From assembly GCA_963707875.1 (NCBI GenBank), contig CAVPRU010000001.1, forward strand, positions 682,001 to 746,000: DNA of 64,000 nt, in the 5' to 3' direction. The stretch's first letter is position 1. The number at the start of each line of letters is the position of its first letter. The notes beneath the pieces were generated by a model. That model did no database searches. It was given only the letters and a program-made list of their open reading frames with translations, and was not told the origin of the DNA. The position numbers and the translations under genes were made by a program. Of this stretch, positions 17,601-25,763 are shown piece after piece. The stretch comes from SZUA-320 sp963707875. Its GTDB lineage: Bacteria; Gemmatimonadota; Gemmatimonadetes; Gemmatimonadales; GWC2-71-9.

Positions 17601-18848
17601 ATGACCCGTATTGCTCTTTTCACCACGATCTCGATGGTGCTGGCCGGCTGTGGGGCCGAGGCTCCGAGCGGGCCGATCGAATCGGCTCCCGACCCGGTGT
17701 CAGGACTGCTCGCCTTCGAGCGGGAGTGCGCCAGCTGCCACGCGTCCAGGGACGGGTTCGATCTGGCCGTCTTCGGGTTCATGGACACCACCATCATCCG
17801 CCGGGCAGTGGCCCACGTGGATACCGCCACGGCGCTCGCCATCGTGGCCCACATCCGCCGGCTCAACACCCCGCACGTTTCGGAGACGGCCCGGCTCTTC
17901 CAGCCGGGGAACGCCCCGCTGGCCAGCGATCTGGAGTTCGCCGTGGGGCTGTTCGGTCGCGATGCCTGGCCCGCCGAACTTACGACCGCCGGCCTCCGGG
18001 CCATCGATCCTCGCCAGGTGCGGATCGCGGTACCTCTGCCGGTCTGGTCGGACGAGTCCGGCAACCTCGACTGGATGCCAGACGTCCCCCTGCCCGACCA
18101 TCTGCTCCAGTACAGCGGCGGCGCGGCCATCGCGGCCCTGGCCGGGTATCGGGCCGCTCCCAGCCGCGACAACCTGCTCCGGGCAGTCACCACGCTGCGG
18201 CTGATCGATCGGACTCCCGCCAACCCGGACGCCCCCTGTCTGTTCGAGGAACCCGCCCGGGTCCGTTACGTGGAGTGCTTTGAGATCCGTCGCTGGGCCT
18301 CAAGCCTGGTGGGACAGCACATGTTGCGCTACGGGATGGAGCAGTCCCTCGGTGCGGACATCCATGACATCTGGTGGGATGTGGGCAACGCGGCCCGGAA
18401 GTCCCGCACCGACCCCACCCAGACGGTGGCGGCGGCCACCCTCAACTGGGCCAGCTGGATGTTTCTCGGCTGGAGCTTTGACTCGTCCCGCCATCCCAGC
18501 GTCTATACCGGCGGGGGATTCCTGAATCTCGGTCTGTCCCGGCACGCCACCTTTGTCGCGCTGAAGAGCCAGGTCTCCCGGCCGGTCCGCAGTCCGATGG
18601 TCTACGACGATCTGGTGCAGACCGTCCGGTTCTCCCCCAGCCATTGGACGACCACCGCGACGACCTTCGCGCTCCGGCACCTGATCGAACGGCTGAACGC
18701 CGGGGACAAGCCCGCTCGACCCGAGCAGCTCACCGAAGCGGTGACGGCGGTGAATACCGCCCTGGCCGCGGCGCTCCGGAAGGTCCCGGTGGTGGATCGG
18801 GCGGCGATCAGTGCACTGGCTGAGCAGGTTCTGGCACAGCTCCAGTAA
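17601..18848 (+). CDS. Lipoprotein with one c-type haem site, function unknown
   Basis: 415 residues. A lipoprotein signal ends at V-L-A-G-C-G, and one C-A-S-C-H haem-attachment motif lies at about residues 43-47, giving a short cytochrome c-like N-terminal section. The remaining 330 residues are not recognised; they are Trp/Arg-rich with a helical C-terminus and a second cluster of isolated Cys (D-A-P-C, Y-V-E-C-F) without CxxCH. GAGGG 7 nt before the ATG serves as ribosome site, unlike the leaderless neighbours. Probably a periplasmic or outer-membrane electron-transfer protein. Divergent from the cyclophilin. Confidence 0.75.
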   Translation: MTRIALFTTISMVLAGCGAEAPSGPIESAPDPVSGLLAFERECASCHASRDGFDLAVFGFMDTTIIRRAVAHVDTATALAIVAHIRRLNTPHVSETARLFQPGNAPLASDLEFAVGLFGRDAWPAELTTAGLRAIDPRQVRIAVPLPVWSDESGNLDWMPDVPLPDHLLQYSGGAAIAALAGYRAAPSRDNLLRAVTTLRLIDRTPANPDAPCLFEEPARVRYVECFEIRRWASSLVGQHMLRYGMEQSLGADIHDIWWDVGNAARKSRTDPTQTVAAATLNWASWMFLGWSFDSSRHPSVYTGGGFLNLGLSRHATFVALKSQVSRPVRSPMVYDDLVQTVRFSPSHWTTTATTFALRHLIERLNAGDKPARPEQLTEAVTAVNTALAAALRKVPVVDRAAISALAEQVLAQLQ

Positions 18849-18860
18849 CGGGCGGGGCAA

Positions 18861-18918
18861 CGACGGTGGGGCGCCATTGAGGGGTCGGTCGTTATTTTCC
18901 CCGCGTGCCCCACCGTCG
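18861..18918 (+). promoter_or_regulatory. 12-bp perfect inverted repeat covering the queA start
   Basis: CGACGGTGGGGC (18861-18872) and GCCCCACCGTCG (18907-18918) are exact reverse complements separated by 34 nt, with an inner GGGG/CCCC pair (18881-18884, 18899-18902). The right arm includes the last base of the queA GTG start codon and codons 2-5. As RNA it would bury the start; as DNA it could be an operator. A TATTTT box (18893-18898) lies 6 nt before the GTG, inside the loop. Confidence 0.4.
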
Positions 18919-19951
18919 CGGACTCTCCCTGGCCGAGTTTGACTATCAGCTCCCTGCCGAGCTGATCGCGCAGCGTCCGAGCCCGGAGCGGGGCGGAAGC
19001 CGGCTCCTCGTAGTCCGCGGCACCGATCACCCGCTCGAGGATCGTCGATTTGCCGACCTGCCGGCGTTTGTCTCTCCGGGTGACCTGCTGGTGGTGAATT
19101 CCTCCCGGGTCCGTCACGCCAGGTTCCTCGGCACCCGGCCCTCCGGTGCTCCCGCCGAGGTGCTGCTGATCCACCCTGAGCGGGAGGACCGGTGGGTGGC
19201 CCTTGGCCGACCGGGCAGCGCACTCCAGCCGGGGAAGCGGATCGGGATCGGACCCGAGGTCGCCATCGAGACGGTCCAGGTGCTGGACGATGGCCACCGG
19301 CTGGTCCGCTTCATCGGTGCCAGCGCCGAGGAGGCGATCCGGCAGTTCGGCCGGCTGCCACTGCCACCGTACATCGACCGGGCTCCCGACCACCTCGATG
19401 ACGACCGTTACCAGACGATCTACGCCGACCGGGAGGGCAGCGTCGCCGCTCCGACGGCGGGTCTCCACTTCACTCCGTCGCTGCTCGCCACGCTGCACAC
19501 CGCCGGAGTGCGACTGGGGATGCTCGATCTCGAGGTGGGTCCCGGCACCTTCAAGCCGGTCGCGGTCGACGATCTGGCGGATCACCCGATGCACGCCGAG
19601 CGCTTCGAGGTGCCCGAGGCCCTGGTGCAGGCGGTCAAGGAGGTCAAGCTAGCGGGGGGAGCCGTCTGGGCGGTCGGCACCACGGTGGTCCGGGCGCTGG
19701 AATCGGCGGTGGATCCCAAGGGGAGATTACAGCCGGGGGCCGGGGAGACCCGGCTCTTCATCACCCCGGGCTATCGGTTCAAGGTGGTCGACCGGATGAT
19801 CACCAACTTCCACCTGCCCCGGAGCACGCTGCTCATGCTGGTGAGCGCCTTTGCGGGCACCGGGCGGATCCAGGCCGCCTATCGGCACGCGGTCGCCGGG
19901 CGGTACCGGTTCTACTCCTACGGGGACGCGATGCTCCTGCTTCCGGATTAG
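18905..19951 (+). CDS. queA: tRNA preQ1(34) S-adenosylmethionine ribosyltransferase-isomerase
   Basis: 348 residues. QueA converts preQ1 in tRNA to epoxyqueuosine using the ribosyl part of SAM. Family blocks: F-D-Y-Q-L-P-A-E-L-I-A-Q near the start, D-L-L-V-V-N-S-S-R-V, P-L-P-P-Y-I, Y-Q-T-I-Y-A, A-A-P-T-A-G-L-H-F-T, and the final N-F-H-L-P-R-S-T-L-L-M-L. The GTG start at 18905 fits the conserved N-terminus. It is followed by tgt 11 bp later, the normal queuosine pair, and heads a plus-strand block reaching lgt. Confidence 0.96.
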   Translation: MPHRRGLSLAEFDYQLPAELIAQRPSPERGGSRLLVVRGTDHPLEDRRFADLPAFVSPGDLLVVNSSRVRHARFLGTRPSGAPAEVLLIHPEREDRWVALGRPGSALQPGKRIGIGPEVAIETVQVLDDGHRLVRFIGASAEEAIRQFGRLPLPPYIDRAPDHLDDDRYQTIYADREGSVAAPTAGLHFTPSLLATLHTAGVRLGMLDLEVGPGTFKPVAVDDLADHPMHAERFEVPEALVQAVKEVKLAGGAVWAVGTTVVRALESAVDPKGRLQPGAGETRLFITPGYRFKVVDRMITNFHLPRSTLLMLVSAFAGTGRIQAAYRHAVAGRYRFYSYGDAMLLLPD

Positions 19952-19962
19952 CTTCCCGCCCC

Positions 19963-21096
19963 ATGTTTGAATTCCAGCTCGAGGCCACCGCCGGTCCCGC
20001 CCGGGCCGGAACCCTGCGACTCCCGCACGGGACGGTCGAGACGCCCGCGTTCATGCCGGTGGGAACCCATGGGACGGTCCGCGGCCTCCATCCGATGGAG
20101 GTCGAGCGGGCCGGGGCCCAGATCATTCTGGGCAACACCTACCATCTCCATCTGCGCCCCGGGGAAGCGGTGGTGCGCGCCCTGGGCGGCCTCCACCGGT
20201 TCACGACGTGGTCGAAGCCGATGCTGACCGACTCCGGCGGATTCCAGGTCTTCTCGCTGGAGGGACTGCGCCGCATTGAGGAGGAGGGGGTCGAGTTCGT
20301 CAGCCACCTCGACGGCAGCACCCGCACCATCACCCCGGAATCCGCCACGGAAATCCAGTGGGCGCTGGGCGCCGACGTGGCGATGGCCTTCGACCATGTG
20401 GTGCCGGGGCAGGCCGACCCCCGTCTGGCGCGGGAAGGGATGGAGCAGACCCTTCGCTGGCTGGAGCGCTGCCGGGAGCGGCACCAGGCCCTGAGCGCGG
20501 GAGACCCCGACCGCCAGACGCTGTGGCCGATCGTGCAGGGCGGGACCCACCAGGATCTGCGCGGCGCCTCGCTGGCGGGGACCCTGGAGCGCGGGCCCTG
20601 GAGCGGGATCGCGATCGGTGGACTGTCGGTGGGCGAACCCAAGCCGGTGATGCACCGGGTGCTGGAGGACCTGGAGCCGAGCCTGCCGGGGGGAATCCCC
20701 CGTTATCTTATGGGGGTCGGGTTCCCCGAGGATCTGGTCGAGGGAATCGCCCGTGGCGTGGACCTGTTCGACTGCGTCGCGGCGACCCGGAACGGACGCC
20801 ATGGCAGCGCGTGGACGATGGGGGGCCGAGTCAACATCCGGAAGGCCACCCACCGGACCGCCGAGGCGCCGCTCGACCCCGACTGTGACTGTGCCACCTG
20901 TGTCCGGTTCCCGCTCGGCTATCTGCGCCATCTGTTCATGGCGCACGAGATGCTCGGGCTCCGGCTGGTGTCGCTCCACAACGTGCGGTTCCTGATCCGG
21001 ATTGCGGAACAGGCGCGCCGGGCGATTCTCGATGGGACCTTTGACCCCTGGCGTCGCGACTGGCTCCAGCGCTATCACCCGAAAGGCACGGCATGA
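19963..21096 (+). CDS. tgt: tRNA-guanine transglycosylase
   Basis: 377 residues. Exchanges guanine 34 of tRNAs with GUN anticodons for preQ1. The substrate Asp motif is T-D-S-G-G-F-Q-V-F-S, the nucleophile is in L-F-D-C-V-A-A-T-R-N-G-R-H-G, and the zinc site is C-D-C-x2-C followed about 25 residues on by H-N-V. All are intact. A TAGCTT sequence overlapping the queA stop ends 8 nt before the ATG, so it may also have its own leaderless start. Its stop overlaps the yajC ATG (ATGA). Confidence 0.96.
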   Translation: MFEFQLEATAGPARAGTLRLPHGTVETPAFMPVGTHGTVRGLHPMEVERAGAQIILGNTYHLHLRPGEAVVRALGGLHRFTTWSKPMLTDSGGFQVFSLEGLRRIEEEGVEFVSHLDGSTRTITPESATEIQWALGADVAMAFDHVVPGQADPRLAREGMEQTLRWLERCRERHQALSAGDPDRQTLWPIVQGGTHQDLRGASLAGTLERGPWSGIAIGGLSVGEPKPVMHRVLEDLEPSLPGGIPRYLMGVGFPEDLVEGIARGVDLFDCVAATRNGRHGSAWTMGGRVNIRKATHRTAEAPLDPDCDCATCVRFPLGYLRHLFMAHEMLGLRLVSLHNVRFLIRIAEQARRAILDGTFDPWRRDWLQRYHPKGTA

Positions 21097-21412
21097 ACAC
21101 CCTGCTCCTCAGTCTGCTGGCCACCCCCGAGGGCGGATCGGGGGACTCTCGATCCTGCTGTTCCAGATGGTCGCCATCGGCGGCGTCTTCTATCTGCTGC
21201 TGATCCGGCCCCAGAGCAAGGCGCGCAAGCAGCACCAGGAAATGCTCGCCGCCCTCAAGCGAGGCGATGACATCACGACGGCCGGCGGCATCATCGGCAA
21301 GGTCAAGGACCTCAAGGACGACCGGATCACCATCGAGAGCGGCGACGCCTCGTTCGTGGTGGAGCGCAACCGGATCGTGCGCGTCGGCGAGACGTCGGCC
21401 CCGGGAGCGTAG
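21093..21412 (+). CDS. yajC: Preprotein translocase subunit YajC (reading frame interrupted by one base)
   Basis: The ATG at 21093 overlaps the tgt stop and begins a short leader (M-N-T-L-L-L-S-L-L-A-T-P-E-G-G). The frame changes inside a run of five G at 21140-21144; one extra G would restore a continuous 106-residue protein. After it comes the YajC core: one membrane helix (S-I-L-L-F-Q-M-V to F-Y-L-L-L-I-R-P-Q), then K-R-G-D-D-I-T-T-A-G-G-I-I-G-K-V. YajC is a small single-span partner of the SecDF-SecYEG translocase. No secD/secF is adjacent. A shorter start at 21167 (ATG) would lack half the helix. Confidence 0.8.
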
Positions 21413-21417
21413 ATCCG

Positions 21418-21949
21418 GTGAACCTGTTCGACCTCCACCTGCTCGGCTCGCCGGCGCTGAGGGTTCCGGGCGTCGCGGTGGCCGACGGTGGATGATCAGG
21501 TTCGGGAGTTCATCGAGGACCTGTACCGGACGATGGACGCCGCCAGCGGAATCGGGCTGGCGGCCAACCAGGTAGGCGATCTCCGCCGGATCGCCGTGGT
21601 CGATGTGGACGACCGGCGGTTCGCGATGATCAACCCGGTCGTGCGCTCGGCGGAGGGCTCCTCCAAGGGCGAGGAGGGTTGCCTGTCGATCCCCGATCTG
21701 TACGCGGACGTGGTCCGGCCTGAGCAGATCGTGCTCGAGGCGCTCGACCCGAACGGTCAGCCGTTCACGATCGAGGCCGGCGGGTTGCTGGCCCGGGCCA
21801 TCCAGCACGAGATCGATCACCTCGACGGCATCCTCTTCATCGATCACCTGAGCCCTCTCAAGCGGCGGCTCCTGGTCTCCCGGTGGAAGAAGGAGCACAA
21901 GGGAGAGGGCGTCACCAAGTCCCTCAAGGCCGAAGCAGCCGGGCGCTAG
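21418..21949 (+). CDS. def: Peptide deformylase (one-base frame change near codon 22)
   Basis: The three metalloenzyme motifs are intact downstream: G-I-G-L-A-A-N-Q, E-G-C-L-S and H-E-I-D-H-L-D-G (two His and the Cys bind the metal; Glu is catalytic). The expected N-terminus (L-L-G-S-P-A-L-R) begins at GTG 21418 but is in a different frame; skipping one base near 21481-21486 joins them and gives the normal 176 residues with correct spacing. Taken literally, translation could start only at GTG 21488 and would lose the N-terminal strand. Removes formyl from nascent proteins; paired with fmt as usual. Confidence 0.85.
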
Positions 21950-21951
21950 CC

Positions 21952-22875
21952 ATGCGTGTGGTCTTCTTCGGGACTCCGGCCTTCGCCGTGCCCTCGCTCC
22001 GGGCCCTGCTTGAGGAAGACCTGACGGTCGAGGCGGTGGTCACCCAGCCCGACCGGCCGCAAGGCCGCTCCCGGTCCGCCCTGGTCCCCTCCCCGGTCAA
22101 GGAGGAGGCCCTGGGACTGGGCCTTCCGGTCCTGCAACCCGAGCGCCCCACCGGCGATCTCTTCACCGCCAGTCTCCGGCGCTACGCTCCGGAACTCGGC
22201 GTGGTGGTCGCCTATGGTCACATTCTCCGCCCGGCCATCCTGGAGATCCCGACTCACGGGATGATCAACGTCCACGCATCGCTGCTACCCCGGCATCGAG
22301 GGGCCGCGCCGGTTCAGGGCGCGATTCTGGCGGGCGACTCGCGCACCGGCGTGACCATCATGCAGCTGGACCCGGGGATGGACACCGGCCCGATCCTCCA
22401 CTCCATCAGCACCCCGATTCTCCCGGGCGAGACCGCCGGTTCGCTGACCGAACGGCTGGCCGATCTGGGGGCCCGGGCCCTGGTCGAAGCGATCGGCCTG
22501 ATGCGGGACGGGGCGCGGCGTCCCACCCCGCAGGACGAGGCCGCCGCCACGATGGCCCCCAAGCTGACCCGCGACGCGGCACGAATCCAGTGGACCGACC
22601 CGGCGGACGCCGTGGCCCGGGCGATCCGGGCCTACGATCCGGCACCCGGCGCCTGGTCGCTGCTCGATGGCGCGGCGATGAAGCTGTTCGGCCCGATGCC
22701 GCTCCCGGAGAGCGGTCGCCCCGGGGAGGTGTTGCGGACCGTGCCTCAGCTGGTAGTGGCGACCGGGACCGGGGCGGTCAGCATTGCCGAAGTGCAGCCG
22801 GCGGGGCGGCGGCGGATGACTGCCAGGGAGTGGGTCCGGGGACGTCATCCGGGCGATGAGGGCCAGTTCCGATGA
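21952..22875 (+). CDS. fmt: Methionyl-tRNA formyltransferase
   Basis: 307 residues. Formylates Met-tRNA-fMet. Starts M-R-V-V-F-F-G-T-P-x-F-A-V-P; the formyl-transfer core has N-V-H-A-S-L-L-P-R-H-R-G-A-A-P, including the catalytic Asn and His, and then D-x-G-M-D-T-G-P. The C-terminal OB-like tRNA-binding domain (about 205-300) is present. The ATG at 21952 is 2 bp after the def stop; the stop overlaps the next gene (ATGA). Confidence 0.96.
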   Translation: MRVVFFGTPAFAVPSLRALLEEDLTVEAVVTQPDRPQGRSRSALVPSPVKEEALGLGLPVLQPERPTGDLFTASLRRYAPELGVVVAYGHILRPAILEIPTHGMINVHASLLPRHRGAAPVQGAILAGDSRTGVTIMQLDPGMDTGPILHSISTPILPGETAGSLTERLADLGARALVEAIGLMRDGARRPTPQDEAAATMAPKLTRDAARIQWTDPADAVARAIRAYDPAPGAWSLLDGAAMKLFGPMPLPESGRPGEVLRTVPQLVVATGTGAVSIAEVQPAGRRRMTAREWVRGRHPGDEGQFR

Positions 22876-23489
22876 GGCCGCTGCCCCGGCTGTTTGCCTT
22901 CACCGATCGGACCGTCCGGATCGGCCCTCGCACCGGGCACGCGGCGGCTCAGATCGCCGAGCTCGGCCCTGCCGTGGCGCTGGTGGCCCGGGATCACAGC
23001 GCCACCGCCGCGGAACTGACCGACTGCGCCGCAGCGTTCCACGTCCACGCCCGGGCCTGCGAGGCGGCCCTGGTGGTGTCGAGCCGTCCTGACATTGCCG
23101 CCGCCCTCGGGGCCCAGGGGGTCCACCTCCGGGCCCGGGACCTGAGTCCCGCCGATGCCCGCGCGGTGTTTCCAAGCGGGTGGATCGGTCGGTCGGCGCA
23201 TTCCGCGGTCGAGGCGGCGCAGGCCCGGGATGAGGGCGCCGACTACCTGGTGGTGGGACCGATCTTCCAGACGGCGAGCCATCCGGACGCCACCCCGGCG
23301 GGGGTGGGGTTGATCGAGTCGGTGGTCTCACTCGACCTTCCGATCATCGCGATCGGGGGCATCACCCCGGAGCGCGCTGCGGTGGTCCGGGAGGCCGGGG
23401 CCTGGGGGGTCGCGGTGATCTCGGCCCTGTGGAAGGCGCACCGACCCGCCACCGTCGCGGCACGATTGCTGGAACCCTGGAGCGAATGA
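22872..23489 (+). CDS. thiE: Thiamine phosphate synthase / TenI-like family protein
   Basis: 205 residues, a ThiE/TenI TIM-barrel. Visible blocks: G-V-H-L near residue 80, G-R-S-A-H-S, D-Y-L-V-V-G-P-I-F-Q-T, and A-I-G-G-I-T near the end. The Arg-Glu-Lys phosphate-binding block of true ThiE (R-E-K near residue 40) reads A-R-D-H here, and the Lys after the G-P-I-F-Q-T turn is replaced by S-H-P. It may therefore be TenI-like (thiazole tautomerase) rather than a full thiamine-phosphate synthase. It overlaps fmt and thiS by 4 bp each. Gene symbol is by context. Confidence 0.75.
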   Translation: MRPLPRLFAFTDRTVRIGPRTGHAAAQIAELGPAVALVARDHSATAAELTDCAAAFHVHARACEAALVVSSRPDIAAALGAQGVHLRARDLSPADARAVFPSGWIGRSAHSAVEAAQARDEGADYLVVGPIFQTASHPDATPAGVGLIESVVSLDLPIIAIGGITPERAAVVREAGAWGVAVISALWKAHRPATVAARLLEPWSE

Positions 23490-23701
23490 CGATGACCCAG
23501 CTCACGATCACCCTGAATGGCGAGCGCCGGACCGTTCCGGCGCCGGCCACGCTGGCCGACCTGCTCGATCATCTGTCCCTCGACGCCAGGGCGGTCGTGG
23601 TGGAACACAACCGGGGTATCGTCCGGCGGCCCGGGCTGGCCTCGACCCCGCTGGCGGAGGACGACGTGATTGAACTGGTGCACTTCGTGGGAGGAGGTTG
23701 A
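23486..23701 (+). CDS. thiS: Sulfur carrier protein ThiS
   Basis: 71 residues, ubiquitin-like fold. It begins M-T-M-T-Q-L-T-I-T-L-N-G and ends with the required F-V-G-G-G, whose terminal Gly is adenylated and thiocarboxylated to supply sulfur for the thiazole ring. The ATG at 23486 overlaps the thiE stop, and its stop adjoins thiG. Its partner ThiF is not in the window. Confidence 0.92.
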   Translation: MTMTQLTITLNGERRTVPAPATLADLLDHLSLDARAVVVEHNRGIVRRPGLASTPLAEDDVIELVHFVGGG

Positions 23702-23703
23702 GC

Positions 23704-24495
23704 ATGGACACCCCGTTCGCCATTGCCGGGCAGAGCTTCCGGTCCCGCCTCATGGTGGGCACCGGCAAGTATCCCAGCAATGCGCTCATGGTGCAGGCGA
23801 TCGAGGCCTCTGGCGCCGAGGTGGTCACCGTCGCCGTGCGCCGGGTGGACCTGGACCGGACCCGGGAAGAAGGTGTGCTGTACCACCTCGACCCCAAGCG
23901 GTTCTTTCTGCTGGCCAACACCGCCGGCTGCTACACCGCCGACGAAGCGATCCGCTATTCCCGGCTGGCCCGGGAGGCCGGTTTCAACGACTTCATCAAG
24001 CTCGAGGTGATCGGCGACCAGGAGACGCTGCTTCCCGATGTCGATGGCCTGCTGCAGGCCACCCGGGTGCTGGTCAAGGAGGGGTTCGCGGTGCTGGCCT
24101 ACACCAACGATGATCTGATCACGGCGCTCCGGCTGGAGGAAGCTGGCGCGGCGGCGGTGATGCCGCTCGCCTCCCCGATCGGAAGCGGGCTCGGGATGAT
24201 CAACCCGTTCAACATCCGCACCATCAAGCGGCGGCTGTCGGTCCCGATCATCGTGGACGCCGGCGTCGGCACGGCCTCTGACGCCTGCCTGGTGATGGAA
24301 CAGGGAGTGGATGGAATCCTGATGAACACCGCGCTGGCGGCGGCCGACGATCCGGTCCGGATGGCCACCGCGATGCGCCATGCCGTGGACGCCGGTCGAC
24401 TCGCCTATCTGGCGGGTCGGATGCCGCGCCGGGAAGTCGCGGTGCCATCGAGTCCCCTCTCCGGGATGCTCGGCGAGACGCCCCCGGGCCGATGA
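23704..24495 (+). CDS. thiG: Thiazole synthase ThiG
   Basis: 263 residues. ThiG builds the thiamine thiazole from deoxyxylulose phosphate, dehydroglycine and ThiS thiocarboxylate. Motifs: S-R-L-M-V-G-T-G-K-Y near the start, the Schiff-base Lys in F-I-K-L-E-V-I, P-L-A-S-P-I-G-S-G-L-G and D-A-G-V-G-T-A-S-D-A. A GGAGG about 9 nt upstream supports ATG 23704; a TTG at 23698 overlapping the thiS stop is an alternative. It overlaps rsmB by 4 bp. Confidence 0.95.
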   Translation: MDTPFAIAGQSFRSRLMVGTGKYPSNALMVQAIEASGAEVVTVAVRRVDLDRTREEGVLYHLDPKRFFLLANTAGCYTADEAIRYSRLAREAGFNDFIKLEVIGDQETLLPDVDGLLQATRVLVKEGFAVLAYTNDDLITALRLEEAGAAAVMPLASPIGSGLGMINPFNIRTIKRRLSVPIIVDAGVGTASDACLVMEQGVDGILMNTALAAADDPVRMATAMRHAVDAGRLAYLAGRMPRREVAVPSSPLSGMLGETPPGR

Positions 24496-25763
24496 CCGAC
24501 CCGGCCGGGCTCGCCCCGCGGCGGGCGGCATGGGAGGTCCTTCAGCAAGTGGCCGAAGGTCGCCCATTCGACCTGGCCCTCGATGCGGCGCTCGATCCAC
24601 TCACCGGTGCCGACCGTCGCCTGGCGCACGAACTGGCGGCCGGCACCCTCCGGGCCGCGGCGGTGCTCGACCGGGAACTCGCCCCCCTGGTTCCCCGCGG
24701 CCTGGACAGCGTGGCGCTCCCGGTCCGCGACCTGCTCCGGATCGGTGCCTACCAGATGATGGGACTCGATCGGATCCCCTCGCACGCCGCCGTCAGTACC
24801 TCCGTGGCGCTGGCCCGAGCCACCGGGCACAGCAAGGCGAGCGGGTTCGTGAACGCCGTGCTCCGCAAGGTGGCGCTTGGAGCCCCGAAGATCGTCCCGG
24901 GCCGTGGCACCCATCCGGGATGGCTCGTCAATCGGTGGACCCTTCGCTTCGGGGCGGAGGACACCGCCCAACTGCTGGCCTGGAACGACACCCGCCCGTC
25001 GCTGGCCATCCAGCCAGCCCGATGGACCCTCGAGCAGTTGCGAACGGCGCTGACCGGGGCGGGGATCCCGGTCGACGATGCACCCTTCGGCGCGGGGCTG
25101 CTCCCCGAGGCGACGCGACCGGCTGAGCTGCCGGGGTTTCTCGAGGGCGGCTTCATCGTCCAGGATCCGGCCCAACATCTGGTGGTCCGGTTCTTCGACC
25201 TTCCGCCCGGCGCGGTGGTGTACGACGCCTGCGCTGCCCCCGGTGGCAAGACGATCCAGCTCGGACGCCGGGCCGGCGTGGTCGTGGCCGGCGAGCCCCG
25301 GCGCGAGCGGATCCATCGGCTCAAGGAGAACCTGGCCCGCGCCGGCAGCGGCCGGGAATTCCCGATCATCGCGGACGCCTCCGCCCCACCGGTTCGTCCA
25401 CTCGACGCGGTGGTGCTCGATGTGCCGTGCCTGGGAACCGGAGTGCTGGCCCGCCACCCCGAGGCCCGGTGGCGGGTCAGCCCCGAGGCGCTCGCCCGAC
25501 TGGCCTCGGAGGCTGGCCACCTGCTCGACGCGGCGGCGGACCGGGTCCGCCCCGGGGGTTGGTTATGTTTCTCCACCTGCTCGCTTGAGCCCGAGGAGAA
25601 CGAAGTGCAGATCGAGGCCTTCCTGGCGCGTGACGGCCGGTTCCAGCGCGATCCCGGGCCGGCACCGGCAGGGGTGGTGAACTCCGCGGGGGACCTGCAA
25701 CTGCTGCCCCACCGGTACGGGACCGACGGGGCCTATGCGGCACGGCTCAAGCGAGTCAGCTGA
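24492..25763 (+). CDS. rsmB: 16S rRNA (cytosine-967-C5)-methyltransferase RsmB
   Basis: 423 residues: an N-terminal NusB-like RNA-binding domain (about 10-135) and a C-terminal SAM-dependent rRNA m5C methyltransferase. SAM motif D-A-C-A-A-P-G-G-K-T; the two catalytic Cys are in V-L-D-V-P-C-L-G-T-G and F-S-T-C-S-L-E-P-E-E-N. The protein acts on the small-subunit rRNA. The def-fmt-rsmB order is conserved in many bacteria; here thiE-S-G is inserted between fmt and rsmB. It shares one base with the PASTA gene. Confidence 0.94.
   Translation: MTDPAGLAPRRAAWEVLQQVAEGRPFDLALDAALDPLTGADRRLAHELAAGTLRAAAVLDRELAPLVPRGLDSVALPVRDLLRIGAYQMMGLDRIPSHAAVSTSVALARATGHSKASGFVNAVLRKVALGAPKIVPGRGTHPGWLVNRWTLRFGAEDTAQLLAWNDTRPSLAIQPARWTLEQLRTALTGAGIPVDDAPFGAGLLPEATRPAELPGFLEGGFIVQDPAQHLVVRFFDLPPGAVVYDACAAPGGKTIQLGRRAGVVVAGEPRRERIHRLKENLARAGSGREFPIIADASAPPVRPLDAVVLDVPCLGTGVLARHPEARWRVSPEALARLASEAGHLLDAAADRVRPGGWLCFSTCSLEPEENEVQIEAFLARDGRFQRDPGPAPAGVVNSAGDLQLLPHRYGTDGAYAARLKRVS

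Noticed and set aside
18849..18904. Possible preQ1 riboswitch before queA
   Set aside because: The gap is 56 nt, has no A-rich tail or H-type pseudoknot pattern that I can draw, and the visible structure is an inverted repeat across the start.
22872..23489. TPP riboswitch before the thi genes
   Set aside because: The thi genes overlap fmt with no leader to hold one.
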